Positions 1-8,491 are shown, counted from the stretch's first letter. The stretch: 12,835 bases of DNA from JAXHUH01 sp034211175 (GCA_034211175.1 JAXHUH010000108.1:1-12835), one strand, 5' to 3'. Notes: generated by a model not told the origin, from the letters alone. Numbers and translations: made by a program.

Positions 1-349
1 GCGTCCCACCACACCCGACACTGCCGCAACTCGCGCTCACCAACAGCCACACGAACCCATCAACCACTCACCGCGCGCCTACGAATAGCGAAGACGACCG
101 CCACGATTATTCAGGGTTAGCGTTGCCCTCGGCGGGCGGCTCGGAGATCAAGCTGCGGACGATCGCGTCGGGACCGGAGACGGGTCCGCGCGACTCGGCC
201 GGGCTCCGGACCGGACGGCGAGGATCCGGAGATCTCGGTGATCGGGTCCGGACGCGCTCCGATCCCGGGTTCGGGCCTCGGATGGCGTTCGGGTGGCGGT
301 CGAGCGGGCTCCCCGGTGTGTGGCGGATCACTTGGAGGAGACGAAGACC
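1..349. other. Upstream non-coding region
   Basis: I see no gene supported here. The first 60 bases contain 30 C, 9 G, 16 A and 5 T, a strong A+C excess and a lower GC content than the operon. Two frames are open from the left edge to TAG codons at 86-88 and 118-120, so the 3' end of an upstream + strand gene is possible but cannot be assigned. An imperfect hairpin, GATCGG at 240-245 with CCGATC at 259-264, lies in the presumed leader of the operon. Because the first gene starts at 350, the operon promoter probably lies in this stretch, but I could not find a convincing -35/-10 pair. Confidence 0.5.
334..340 (+). promoter_or_regulatory. Ribosome binding site fixing the GTG start at 350
   Basis: GGAGGAG at 334-340 is a strong Shine-Dalgarno sequence nine bases before GTG 350. 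The reading frame is also open upstream to a GTG at 293, but that codon has no comparable site. The later GTG is therefore preferred as the start of the first glycosyltransferase. Confidence 0.75.
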
Positions 350-1180
350 GTGGAGAACGTGCCGTTTGGGCGGAACGGCAATGGCGCGACGCGCCTGGCC
401 GAACCTCCGGTTCCGCACGAGATGACCGACGCGGACGTCGAGGAGGCCGAGACCGGTCGGTCGTTCTCCGGCGCCTCCCGCGAGGCGTTGTGGCTCGACC
501 AGCCGGCACCGAGCGTCACCTGCGTGATCCCGGCGCTGAACGAGGCCGAGAACATCGGTCACGTGCTCCAGCGCATCCCGGCCTGGGTCGAAGAGGTGAT
601 CGTGGTCGATGGCGGCTCCGTCGACGGCACCCCACAGGTCGCCCGGCGGGCACGCCCCGGCGTGCGTGTCATCCAGCAGGGTGGTCGCGGCAAGGGCAAC
701 GCGCTGTCCGACGGGTGCTGGGCCGCGACCTGCGACGTCATCGTCATGCTCGACGCCGACGGCTCGACCGATCCCGGCGAGATCCCCCGCTACCTCGCCG
801 CGCTGCGCACGGGGGCCGACTTCGCCAAGGGGTCGCGCTTCGCCGTCGGCGGTGGTAGCGCGGACATCACGAGGATCCGCAAGCTCGGCAACCGCGGCCT
901 CGCGATGATGGTCAACCGGATCTGGCGCACCAACTACTCGGACCTCTGCTACGGCTACAACGCGTTCTGGCGTCGCACGCTGCCCGACCTCCACCTGGAC
1001 TCTCCCGGGTTCGAGGTCGAGACCTGCCTGAACATCCGCGCCGCCGTCGCCGGCCTGCGGATCGTCGAGGTCCCGAGCTTCGAGGCCAGCCAGATGAGCG
1101 GTGTGAGCAACCTCAACGCCCGACGCGACGGGACACGCGTGCTGCGAGCGATCCTCGCGGAATGGCTTCGTCCTCGATGA
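350..1180 (+). CDS. GT2 glycosyltransferase, polyprenyl-phosphate sugar synthase-like
   Basis: This 276-residue protein is a GT-A fold family 2 glycosyltransferase resembling the dolichyl/polyprenyl-phosphate mannosyl- or glucosyltransferase branch, which moves a sugar from a nucleotide donor to a membrane lipid carrier. After a ~54-residue, probably disordered N-terminus, the catalytic domain shows PALNE (61-65), VVDGGS (85-90), GRGKGNAL (112-119) and the metal-binding LDADGS (134-139). GSRF and a YGYNAFWR stretch follow. No clear membrane helices are visible, so it is probably cytoplasmic and peripheral. The start is set by the GGAGGAG site at 334-340. Its stop overlaps the flippase start by four bases (ATGA at 1177-1180), which suggests translational coupling. 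The family is secure; donor and acceptor cannot be read from the sequence. Confidence 0.9.
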   Translation: MENVPFGRNGNGATRLAEPPVPHEMTDADVEEAETGRSFSGASREALWLDQPAPSVTCVIPALNEAENIGHVLQRIPAWVEEVIVVDGGSVDGTPQVARRARPGVRVIQQGGRGKGNALSDGCWAATCDVIVMLDADGSTDPGEIPRYLAALRTGADFAKGSRFAVGGGSADITRIRKLGNRGLAMMVNRIWRTNYSDLCYGYNAFWRRTLPDLHLDSPGFEVETCLNIRAAVAGLRIVEVPSFEASQMSGVSNLNARRDGTRVLRAILAEWLRPR

Positions 1181-3303
1181 CGGGCCGACGCGACGCGACC
1201 GCGGCGCGTCTGCACCCGGAGGAGGATCCCGAGACCACGTCGTCACCCCAGGTCACGCACCCGGGCCCCGAGCGGCCGGTTCACGCCGCTCGGGGAGGCG
1301 GCGCGCGCGACATGACCTACGTGGACGTCGAGCAACTCGCCGGCGCCCCGGAGGTGGTCCTGCCGCGCGCCGCGATGTACGGGATCGTGCCGCTCGCCCG
1401 GGACATCACCTACGTCGACGTGGGGTGGCCCACCGACGTGGACGGCCGCGGCGCCATGGAGGCGCCCGCATCGACGCGGCGCGCCGACCACGGTGTCGGC
1501 GCCCGACCGGACGAGCCGGTTCCGGCCGGGGGTCGGCTCGACGACGAGGCGCTCGACGGTGAGGCCTCCGTCGACGAGGGAGGGACGTCCGGGCGGCCGT
1601 CGCCGGACTCGACGATCACCAGCCTGACCCGAGGGTCGGACGCACTCGCGCTCAACACCGCCGTCAGCGGCGGGCTCGGGCTCGTGTTCTGGGTCGTCGC
1701 CGCACGGGTGATGGACCCGGAGCTCGTCGGGCGTGACGGCGCCCTGCTCAACCTGGCCACGATCCTGGCCATCACCGGGTCGACGGCGTTCGCCATCTCG
1801 ACCTCGGTGCTCATGCCCCGCTCGGCCAACCCGCGCCGGCTGCTGGTGCAGGCCTACGGCGCCTGCGTCGCGTACGGGGTGGTGGTCGCGGCCGTGTTCT
1901 GCGTCCTGCCGCTCGGGTCCGACTTCGACACCTTGCGGGAGCCGACGACGGCCCTCGTCTTCATGTGCTTCACGGCCGCGTGGGGTGTCTTCACCCTGCA
2001 GGACAGCGTGCTCGTCGTGTGCCGCAAGGCGATGCTCGTCCCGCTGGAGAACGCGGTCTTCGGCATCGCCAAGCTCATCGCCCTGATCGCCCTGGCCGGC
2101 GCGGCCACGAACCATGCGATCCTGACCGCGACCCTCCTGCCCGTGCTCCCGATCATCGTGATCATCAACGTCGTGGTGCTGCGGGCCCTGCCGGCAGCCG
2201 GGTCACCCGGTGCCGCCGCCGACGGTGGCCTCGGCACGATCGAACAGGTCCGTTGGTGGGACCACCGACGCCTGCTCCTCGGCGAGATGGCGTCGTCGGC
2301 CGCCTCCCAGATGCAGGTCGCGCTGCTCCCGGTCGTGGTCGTGGCGGCCGCCGGTGCGCGCGACGGCGGCTTCTTCTACGTGGCGTTCATGCTCGGCTCG
2401 CAGCTCGCGCTGTTCGCCGTGGGAGCCGCCGGACCGTTCATCGTCGAGGCGTCCCGCCAACCCGAGCGGGAGCGTGAGCTGGCCCTCGTCACGCTCTGGC
2501 GAGCGACGGTGCTGACGGTGGTGCTGGTCGGCTCGCTGCTGCTCGTCGCGCCGTTCGTGATGGCGGTGTACGGCGCCGAGTACGCCGAGGAGAGCGTCGC
2601 CGCGCTCCGGCTGGTCGCGCTGTCGACGCTCTCCAGCCCCATCACGCTCGTCTACACCGGCATCGGACGCGCGAGGCGCCGACCCGCACGGGGGCTCGTC
2701 GTCTCCGCGGTGTCCGGAAGCGGGGCGCTCGGGCTCGCCGCGCTCCTCGCGCCGGAGCACGGCGCCGCGGGCGCGGGCCTCGGGGTGCTCCTCGGTCTGT
2801 GGATCCCCGCGCTCGTGGTTGCCCCGTTGCTCGCCCGCGACCTCGGCTGGTCGCCGCGGTGGACGCCGATGTGGCCCGGGGTCGCTCCCACCCCGCTCCC
2901 CTTCATGGTCCGCAGGGGAGAGCCGATCGGTGCGCTCGCCGCGGCCACGCTGCTCAGCGGCCTCGCACTCCCGCTGGTCGTCGCGTTCGAGCTCCCCGTC
3001 GTGTTGGCCGCGCTCGTGATCGCCCCGGCGGCTCTGCTGCTGCCGGGCCTCCTCCTGGCGGGCGTGATCGGCCCGCCGATCCAGGACTGGGACGACAGCC
3101 GTTGGGCGCTGGTCGTCGGAGCGAGCCTCGCCGTCTGGGTCCTGGTCGCCCAGCTGCTGCTCGAGCTCGACCTGTGGTCGCCCGCGGCGATGGCGTGGGT
3201 TCCCGCCGTCGCCACGCTCACGAAGCTCGCAGTGTGGGTGTCCGCACCCGCCCCGCCCGTCACAACCGGGCTCGCGCACCACCACGACCGAGGGATGAGA
3301 TGA
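1177..3303 (+). CDS. Polysaccharide flippase (Wzx/MOP-type) with long N-terminal tail
   Basis: This ~708-residue integral membrane protein resembles oligosaccharide flippases of the MOP superfamily, which move lipid-linked glycans across the cytoplasmic membrane. The membrane core begins near residue 150 with the typical opening (ALNTAVSGGLGLVFWVVAARV) and has about 12-14 hydrophobic segments; a charged loop lies near 2215-2275. The first ~150 residues form a hydrophilic, probably disordered cytoplasmic tail, which is unusual for flippases. Inside it the motif ARDMTYVDV (43-51) recurs as ARDITYVDV (74-82). I chose ATG 1177 because it forms an ATGA overlap like other junctions here; ATG 1162, in the same frame, is possible and adds five residues. 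Neither has a strong Shine-Dalgarno site. Its stop overlaps the next gene (ATGA, 3300-3303). The flippase call is inferred from hydropathy pattern and glycosyltransferase neighbours. Confidence 0.82.
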   Translation: MTGRRDATAARLHPEEDPETTSSPQVTHPGPERPVHAARGGGARDMTYVDVEQLAGAPEVVLPRAAMYGIVPLARDITYVDVGWPTDVDGRGAMEAPASTRRADHGVGARPDEPVPAGGRLDDEALDGEASVDEGGTSGRPSPDSTITSLTRGSDALALNTAVSGGLGLVFWVVAARVMDPELVGRDGALLNLATILAITGSTAFAISTSVLMPRSANPRRLLVQAYGACVAYGVVVAAVFCVLPLGSDFDTLREPTTALVFMCFTAAWGVFTLQDSVLVVCRKAMLVPLENAVFGIAKLIALIALAGAATNHAILTATLLPVLPIIVIINVVVLRALPAAGSPGAAADGGLGTIEQVRWWDHRRLLLGEMASSAASQMQVALLPVVVVAAAGARDGGFFYVAFMLGSQLALFAVGAAGPFIVEASRQPERERELALVTLWRATVLTVVLVGSLLLVAPFVMAVYGAEYAEESVAALRLVALSTLSSPITLVYTGIGRARRRPARGLVVSAVSGSGALGLAALLAPEHGAAGAGLGVLLGLWIPALVVAPLLARDLGWSPRWTPMWPGVAPTPLPFMVRRGEPIGALAAATLLSGLALPLVVAFELPVVLAALVIAPAALLLPGLLLAGVIGPPIQDWDDSRWALVVGASLAVWVLVAQLLLELDLWSPAAMAWVPAVATLTKLAVWVSAPAPPVTTGLAHHHDRGMR

Positions 3304-4632
3304 CCATGTCGTTCACACCGGTGGCGGTCGCCCAGCTCGATCTGGCCGACGACGCGCACGATGGGCTGCGTCTCGCAGGCATGGCCGGGGACGCGACCCC
3401 CCACGACGACGTGTCGGGCACCGTCCGGACCCGGGCCCGGACGGCCGGGCGCACACGGGTGCTCGTGCGACTGGCGGACCGCCCGGTCGGCTTCGTCGAG
3501 CTCGATCTCGATCCGGCGCGGCCCGCCGGGGTCCAGGTCCGCGAGCGGGCCGACGCGGACCTGGCCGACGAGCTGGCGCCCCACCTGGCGGCCGTCGGTT
3601 GCACGGGCGTCCCGCTCGACGAGCTGCCGCGCAGCCTCGCCGACCGGCCCCGACCGTTCCGCGACGCGCGCGACCTGCCGCCGATCACCGTGGCGGTCTG
3701 CACCCGCGACCGCCCCGAGTCGCTCCGGCGGTGCCTCCGCTCCCTTCTCGCGGTCGACCACCCGGACCACGAGATCCTCGTGGTCGACAACGCTCCGGCG
3801 ACCAGCGCGACCCGGGACCTCGTCGAGCGCGAGCTCGGTGCGACGCCCATCCGCTACGTGTGTGAGCCCGCGCCCGGCCTGTCCAACGCCCGGAACCGGG
3901 CACTCGCCGAGGCGACCCACTCGCTGGTCGCCTTCACCGACGACGACGTGGAGGTCGACGGACTGTGGCTGCGCGCCCTGTCCGCGACCTTCGCCTCGGA
4001 TGCCTCGGTCGCCTGCGTCACCGGCCTGGTCCCCACGGCGAGCCTCGAGAACGAGACCGAGCTCCACTTCGACCGGAAGGTCTCCTGGAGCTCCCACTGC
4101 ACCTCGGAGCGCTTCGCGCTCGACATGGCGGAGCCGCCGTTCGCGCTGTTCCCCTATGCGGCCGGCCACTTCGGCACGGGCGCCAACTTCGCGATCCGAC
4201 GCGAGGCGATCCAGGACCTGGGCGGCTTCGACGCCGCACTCGGGGCAGGGAGCCCGACCCGGGGCGGTGAGGACCTCGACGCGTTCCTGCGCGTGCTCCT
4301 GGCCGGCCACGCGCTGGCCTACGAGCCGGCGGCCGTGGTGTGGCACCACCATCGCGCGACGCCCGAGGACCTGCGCCGCCAGATGTGGGGCTACGGCGTC
4401 GGTTGCGCCGCCTACCTGGCCAAGCACCTCACGTCGCGACGCACCGGCCCGCCCATGATCCGTCGCATGGTGCCGGCGATGCTCGGCATGGGTCGCCATT
4501 GGCAGGGGAGCGTGGCCCAACGACTTCCCCCGTTCGCTCGTGTTCGTGGAGATGGCCGGCATGGTCGCCGGGCCCCAGCTCTACCTGCGGGCCCGCCTCG
4601 CGAACCGGACGTCGCGGGGTGGGCCGCGATGA
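3300..4632 (+). CDS. GT2 glycosyltransferase with N-terminal accessory domain; frameshifted
   Basis: A family 2 glycosyltransferase in two frames. Residues ~1-127 form an accessory domain (VLVRLADRPVGFVELDL near 54-70) of a kind seen before some actinobacterial GT2 domains. The catalytic domain has VAVCTRDRP (131-139), VVDN (161-164), GLSNARN, FTDDD (212-216), a GTGANFA stretch and GGED (322-325). Up to about 4490 the protein reads in the frame of ATG 3300; from about 4513 the sensible product lies one frame over (WPNDFPRSLVFVEMAGM, then VAGPQLYLRARL), ending at TGA 4630-4632. In 39 codons after the shift, 36 end in G or C in the new frame but only 22 in the old one. Removing one base, for example a G from the GGGG at 4505-4508, restores a ~443-residue protein. 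GAGGG at 3290-3294 supports ATG 3300; ATG 3306 is an alternative. Sequencing error or true mutation cannot be separated here. Confidence 0.85.
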
Positions 4633-6623
4633 CCGCGCTCCTCCAGCGACGTTCCACCGGCGGTCCCTCGCCGACGCCGCCGCCGGGCGGTGGCCGACCG
4701 GACGACGGTCATGCGTCCGAGCGCCTGTTCCCGTGGGTGGCCCTCGCGTTCGGGGCCACCTGCTACCTGGTGACCATCACCGAGGTCGAGGTGGCCGACC
4801 TCGGTGACTTCGGTCTCATCGGGTCGCTCTCGGTCGCCTACGCCATCGGGCTCGCCGCGGTCACGACCGGCTTCCTGGTCGAGCTGCTGTCCAGCGCTCC
4901 CCGGCGCTCACCGCTCGCCGCGCTGACCGGCGGGTTGATCGTGCTCCTCTACGGCGTCGCCCCGGCCGTGTACTCGCTGCCCCGCTACGCCTGGCTGTAC
5001 AAGCACCTGGCGGTCGTGGAGGCGATCGACGAGCGCGGGGGCATCGACCGGTTGTCGAGCATCTACGACAACTGGGCCGGCTTCTTCGGAATCGCCGCGA
5101 CGCTGTCCGGCCTGCTCCACATCGACCCCATCCGCTTCGCCGCGTGGGCCGAGCTGTTCTTCGCGCTCGTCGAGGCGCTGGCCGTCGGCTACCTCGTGCG
5201 GGGCCTGACCGGTCGCCGCCAGGTGGCGTTCGGCGCGGTCTGGCTGTTCACCGCGTCCAACTGGGTGGGGCAGAACTACTTCGCCCCCCAGCCGCTCGCG
5301 TTCGTGTTCGTCGTGCTCGCGCTCGGGGTCGCGGTCCGCGAGCTCGTGCCCGCTCGGGCGGCGCCGTTGCGGACCATCCCCGGCTCGTTCCTCGCCGATG
5401 CGCGCCGGGTGCTGCGACCCCGCGGCGTCCGCAGCGGACTGGCCGGCGCGGCGGGGCATGCGCAGGCCGTCCTGGCGAGCCCGGCCGGGCTCGCCAGCGT
5501 TCCGCGGCCGTCGACCGCGGTCGTCGTGGTGCTGGTCCTCCACACGGCGACCGTCGTCACCCACCAGCTGAGCCCGTTCATGTCCCTGGCCATCTTCGGT
5601 GGCCTGACGGTCCTGTGCGACCTGCGGCCCCGGTGGCTGTTGGTGGCGATGACGGCCATCACGCTCGGGTGGATCGGTCTGGCCAGCGACTACCTGCTCA
5701 ACCACACCGAGCTGTTCGGGGCGCTCGGCGACGTGCGATCCAACGCCGGCGGCGCCGCCGCGCAGCGCGTCGTCACCGAGGCCGAGTCGGGCCGGGTCAT
5801 CGCCACGGTCGCCCGGTCGTTGAGCCTCGGGGTGTGGGGTCTCGGCGCCATCGGGGCCCTCGTTGCGATCGTCAGGCGTCGCGTCGACCGACGCGTCCTC
5901 GTCATGGCGGGCGCGCCGATGGCGATGCTCGCGGTCAACGGCTACGGCGGCGAGGTCATCTACCGGGTCTTCCTGTTCTCCCTGCCCGCGATGGCCTACC
6001 TCGGTGCCGACCTGCTCTTCGGCGGCGCCGACCTGCTCCTCGGCCGCAACGGCCGGCTCGGGATCGGCCAACGTCGGCGACACCGGGCGGTCGCTGCGCC
6101 GGCGGCGTTCCTGCTGTGCCTGGCGTTCACCGCGGCGTTCGTCGTGGTCTCCTACGGCCGCGACCGGGTCAACCGGATGGAGCCGGAGGAGCTGGCGCTC
6201 GTGGCGTGGCTCGACGACCACGGCGCGCCGGAGAGCACCGTCGCCGTCATGTTCCCCAACCTGCCGACCACGAACACGACCGAGTTCGTCTACTCGCAGT
6301 TCGGGCTCATGTGGCTGCCGCCGCGCTCCGCCGAGCGCCCGAGCTACACGCCACAGGAGCTGTGCGACGCGGCCTACGCCTGGGCGGGGGTGTCGAGATC
6401 CGGTGAGGCCTACCTCATCGCGTCCGAGTCCCAGTTCGCCTACGCCGAGGCCTACGGCTACGCCCCCGATCTCGAGCTGGCCGACATCGACGCCGCGCTC
6501 GAGGAGTGCGGCCTCTACGAGCGCCGGTTCAGCAACGAGGCGGGCGGTGTCTGGGAGATCGATCGCCAGGTCGTGAGGCAGGCGGTGACGAGCGCGATGC
6601 GCGGAGGTGCCGATGGTGGCTGA
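4629..6623 (+). CDS. Polytopic membrane protein, GT-C-like, in polysaccharide operon
   Basis: This 664-residue protein has a ~33-residue Pro/Gly-rich N-terminus, about ten or more hydrophobic segments (for example 35-50, 61-83, 92-110, 170-195, and several between 220 and 530), and a soluble C-terminal domain of ~140 residues. Distinct conserved-looking motifs are KHLAVVEAI (from 125), IYDNWAGFF (from 145), NYFAPQP (216-222) and GGEVIYR (ending at 446). Acidic and aromatic motifs in early loops plus a soluble tail suggest a GT-C-type glycosyltransferase using a lipid-linked donor on the outer face, or a polymerase; I do not recognise an exact family. ATG 4629 overlaps the true stop of the preceding GT2 (ATGA, 4629-4632). 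The frame is also open upstream because of the frameshift there, so automatic callers would fuse the two genes. Its stop overlaps the methyltransferase start by 11 bases. Confidence 0.8.
   Translation: MTALLQRRSTGGPSPTPPPGGGRPDDGHASERLFPWVALAFGATCYLVTITEVEVADLGDFGLIGSLSVAYAIGLAAVTTGFLVELLSSAPRRSPLAALTGGLIVLLYGVAPAVYSLPRYAWLYKHLAVVEAIDERGGIDRLSSIYDNWAGFFGIAATLSGLLHIDPIRFAAWAELFFALVEALAVGYLVRGLTGRRQVAFGAVWLFTASNWVGQNYFAPQPLAFVFVVLALGVAVRELVPARAAPLRTIPGSFLADARRVLRPRGVRSGLAGAAGHAQAVLASPAGLASVPRPSTAVVVVLVLHTATVVTHQLSPFMSLAIFGGLTVLCDLRPRWLLVAMTAITLGWIGLASDYLLNHTELFGALGDVRSNAGGAAAQRVVTEAESGRVIATVARSLSLGVWGLGAIGALVAIVRRRVDRRVLVMAGAPMAMLAVNGYGGEVIYRVFLFSLPAMAYLGADLLFGGADLLLGRNGRLGIGQRRRHRAVAAPAAFLLCLAFTAAFVVVSYGRDRVNRMEPEELALVAWLDDHGAPESTVAVMFPNLPTTNTTEFVYSQFGLMWLPPRSAERPSYTPQELCDAAYAWAGVSRSGEAYLIASESQFAYAEAYGYAPDLELADIDAALEECGLYERRFSNEAGGVWEIDRQVVRQAVTSAMRGGADGG
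6603..6607 (+). promoter_or_regulatory. Ribosome binding site fixing the ATG start at 6613
   Basis: GGAGG at 6603-6607 lies five bases before ATG 6613. It overlaps the upstream in-frame GTG at 6607, which is therefore an unlikely start. GTG 6616 is eight bases away and remains a possible alternative. Confidence 0.65.
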
Positions 6624-7488
6624 CGGGGCTCAGAGGAACGAACGGCCCGGCGCCACGGTGCCGGTCACGGGCGCGGGGTCGGCGCGTGCGGTCGACGCGC
6701 TGCGGTCGCGGGCGACGAGGTTCCGCTTCGCTGCCCGACGGGAGGGCGCGGCCCGGGCCGCCGTCCACTACGCCCGGGTCTACGCACCCGGCCGGGCCCC
6801 GCGGCGCCTGCACTCGCCGCGGCTCGACCACGACGTGCTCCACCGTCCCGGCTCGAGCGACGCCGAGGTCTTCTTCCAGATCTGCATCGAGGACGAGTAC
6901 GCACCCGTCCACCCGTTGCCGGGGAGCGCACCGGTGATCATCGACTGCGGTGCCAACGTCGGCTACTCGTCGGCCTACTTCCTCTCCCGCTACCCGGGGG
7001 CCAGGGTCATCGCCGTCGAGCCCGACGACGCCAACGTCGACCTGCTCCGCCGGAACCTGCGCCCCTACGGCGACCGGGCCGAGGTGATCATGGGCGCGGT
7101 GTGGTCCCACCGGACGCGGCTGGTGTGCGAGCGGGATCCCGGGCCACGCGCCGACTGGGCGATCACGGTTCGCGAGGCTGATGCCGACGAGCGCGACGGT
7201 CCGCAGGCGTTCGACGCCGTCGACGTCGCCGAGCTCGTGGAGCGCACGGGCGCCGAGCGCATCGACCTGCTGAAGATGGACATCGAGGGCGCCGAGGCGG
7301 TCGTGTTCGGCGCCGGCGACGTGCACCGCTGGCTCGACCGTGTCGACGCCGTCGCGGTCGAGCTCCACGACGACACGCACTTCGGCGACGCCCGGGGCGC
7401 GTTCCTGGCGGCGTGCGGCGACGACTTCGACCTCGTCCCGTCGGGCGAGCTGCTGATCGGCACACGGAAGGGGATCGATCGTGGGTGA
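6613..7488 (+). CDS. FkbM-family SAM-dependent methyltransferase
   Basis: This 291-residue protein matches FkbM-type methyltransferases, which O-methylate sugars or polyketide hydroxyls using S-adenosylmethionine. After ~105 N-terminal residues the Rossmann domain shows motif I DCGANVG (111-117), followed by AYFLSRYPGARVIAVEP, the acidic end that binds SAM ribose. It later has LLKMDIEGAE (219-228), the family-diagnostic motif, and a VAVELHDD strand. No signal peptide or membrane helix is visible, so it should be cytoplasmic. It overlaps the membrane-protein gene before it by 11 bases and the GT2 after it by 8 bases. The context implies methylation of a sugar in the oligosaccharide, perhaps as a capping or decorating step; the acceptor position is unknown. 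Confidence 0.9.
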   Translation: MVADGAQRNERPGATVPVTGAGSARAVDALRSRATRFRFAARREGAARAAVHYARVYAPGRAPRRLHSPRLDHDVLHRPGSSDAEVFFQICIEDEYAPVHPLPGSAPVIIDCGANVGYSSAYFLSRYPGARVIAVEPDDANVDLLRRNLRPYGDRAEVIMGAVWSHRTRLVCERDPGPRADWAITVREADADERDGPQAFDAVDVAELVERTGAERIDLLKMDIEGAEAVVFGAGDVHRWLDRVDAVAVELHDDTHFGDARGAFLAACGDDFDLVPSGELLIGTRKGIDRG

Positions 7489-8491
7489 GCTCGTCGATCA
7501 GCGCGAGCCGGTCGCCGCCGAGGCGTCCGACGGCACGCTGCCGAGCATCAGCGTGGTCATCTGCGCGTACACGATGCGCCGATGGGACCGGCTGTGCGCC
7601 GCCGTCGAGTCGTGTCGTCGCCAGACCTACCCGGCCCACGAGGTGCTCGTCGTCGTCGACCACGACGACGAGCTCGCGGAGCGGGCGTCGGCCGAGCTGG
7701 CGGACGGCGCGGTGACGGTTCTCGCCAGCGACCGCGCCCCTGGTCTGGCCGGAGCGCGCAACTGCGGCGTGCACCACGCGACCGGCGACGTCGTCGCGTT
7801 CCTCGACGACGACGCCGCAGCCGAGCCCGGGTGGCTGCGGCTGCTCGCCGAGGCCTACGCCGATCCGGGCGTCGTCGGGGTCGGTGGGGGGATCGAGCCC
7901 GACTGGGAGTCCGGTCGGCCGTCGTGGTTCCCCGACGAGCTGGCGTGGACGGTGGGGTGCACCTATCCCGGCTACGGCGGCGGGCAGGTCCGCAACCTCA
8001 TCGGGGCGAACATGTCCTATCGCCGAGCGGTGCTCGAGCGTCTCGGCTTCGCCGAGGGTGTCGGCCAGGTCGGCACCTCGATGATGCGCTGCGACGACAC
8101 CGACTTCGGCGTGCGGCTCGCAGCCGAGCACGGCGGCGGCCTGCGCATCGTGCCGGCGGCCATCGTGCACCACCACGTCCCCGCCGAGCGGGCCAACGTG
8201 CGCTACGTCGTCACACGGTGCTTCACCGAGGGCCGGGCGAAGCGACGTCTGGTCGACGACCACGGCGCGTCGGCCGTCCTCGGTCCCGAGCGGCGCCATG
8301 CCATGACCACCGTGCCCCTCGGCGTCGTCCGCGCCGCCGGTGAGTCCGTCCGACGGCGCACGGGCGAGCCCCTGAGCCGTGCCGCGGCGTCGGTCGGCGG
8401 GCTCGCCACGGCCGCCGCCGGCTACGCGTGGGAGAGCACGCACCTGACGGTGCGCCGCCGGTGGCCGACCGGGCAATGGAGCCGCACGTGA
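7481..8491 (+). CDS. GT2 family glycosyltransferase
   Basis: This 336-residue family 2 glycosyltransferase starts at GTG 7481, preceded by GGAAGGGG at 7466-7473 with seven-base spacing. The GT-A domain shows VICAYT (26-31), VLVVVDHDD, GLAGARN, the metal-binding FLDDDAA (DDD at 109-111), a GANMSYRR stretch and CDDTDF (204-209), which takes the place of the usual ED acid/base motif. An IVHHHVP strand follows. It looks like inverting transferases that build capsules and exopolysaccharides. The C-terminal ~90 residues (from about 8225) are basic and weakly hydrophobic and could associate with the membrane. It overlaps the methyltransferase by 8 bases and the GH16 gene by 4 bases (GTGA, 8488-8491). 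Donor and linkage cannot be read from the sequence. Confidence 0.9.
   Translation: MGELVDQREPVAAEASDGTLPSISVVICAYTMRRWDRLCAAVESCRRQTYPAHEVLVVVDHDDELAERASAELADGAVTVLASDRAPGLAGARNCGVHHATGDVVAFLDDDAAAEPGWLRLLAEAYADPGVVGVGGGIEPDWESGRPSWFPDELAWTVGCTYPGYGGGQVRNLIGANMSYRRAVLERLGFAEGVGQVGTSMMRCDDTDFGVRLAAEHGGGLRIVPAAIVHHHVPAERANVRYVVTRCFTEGRAKRRLVDDHGASAVLGPERRHAMTTVPLGVVRAAGESVRRRTGEPLSRAAASVGGLATAAAGYAWESTHLTVRRRWPTGQWSRT

Noticed and set aside
1..120. C-terminal fragments of an upstream gene in two + frames, or a minus-strand start near the edge
   Set aside because: Both + frames are open only for 28-39 codons, neither has clear GC3 bias, and the minus-strand candidate lacks a ribosome site.
240..264. 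GATCGG/CCGATC inverted repeat as an operator
   Set aside because: Only six pairs plus one G-T pair in a GC-rich region; no promoter next to it to support regulation.
107..1246. 379-codon minus-strand open frame opposite the first GT2
   Set aside because: No domain and low-complexity composition; it lies opposite a well-supported glycosyltransferase.
2652..4562. Long minus-strand open frame (636 codons) opposite the flippase and GT2 genes
   Set aside because: It spans two clear + strand genes, is dominated by Arg/Gly/Asp/His, and reflects GC3 bias.
2799..6623. A single 1274-residue open frame
   Set aside because: Its first ~500 bases overlap the flippase in a shadow frame, and the rest joins two genes across a frameshift; the true stop and start overlap at 4629-4632.
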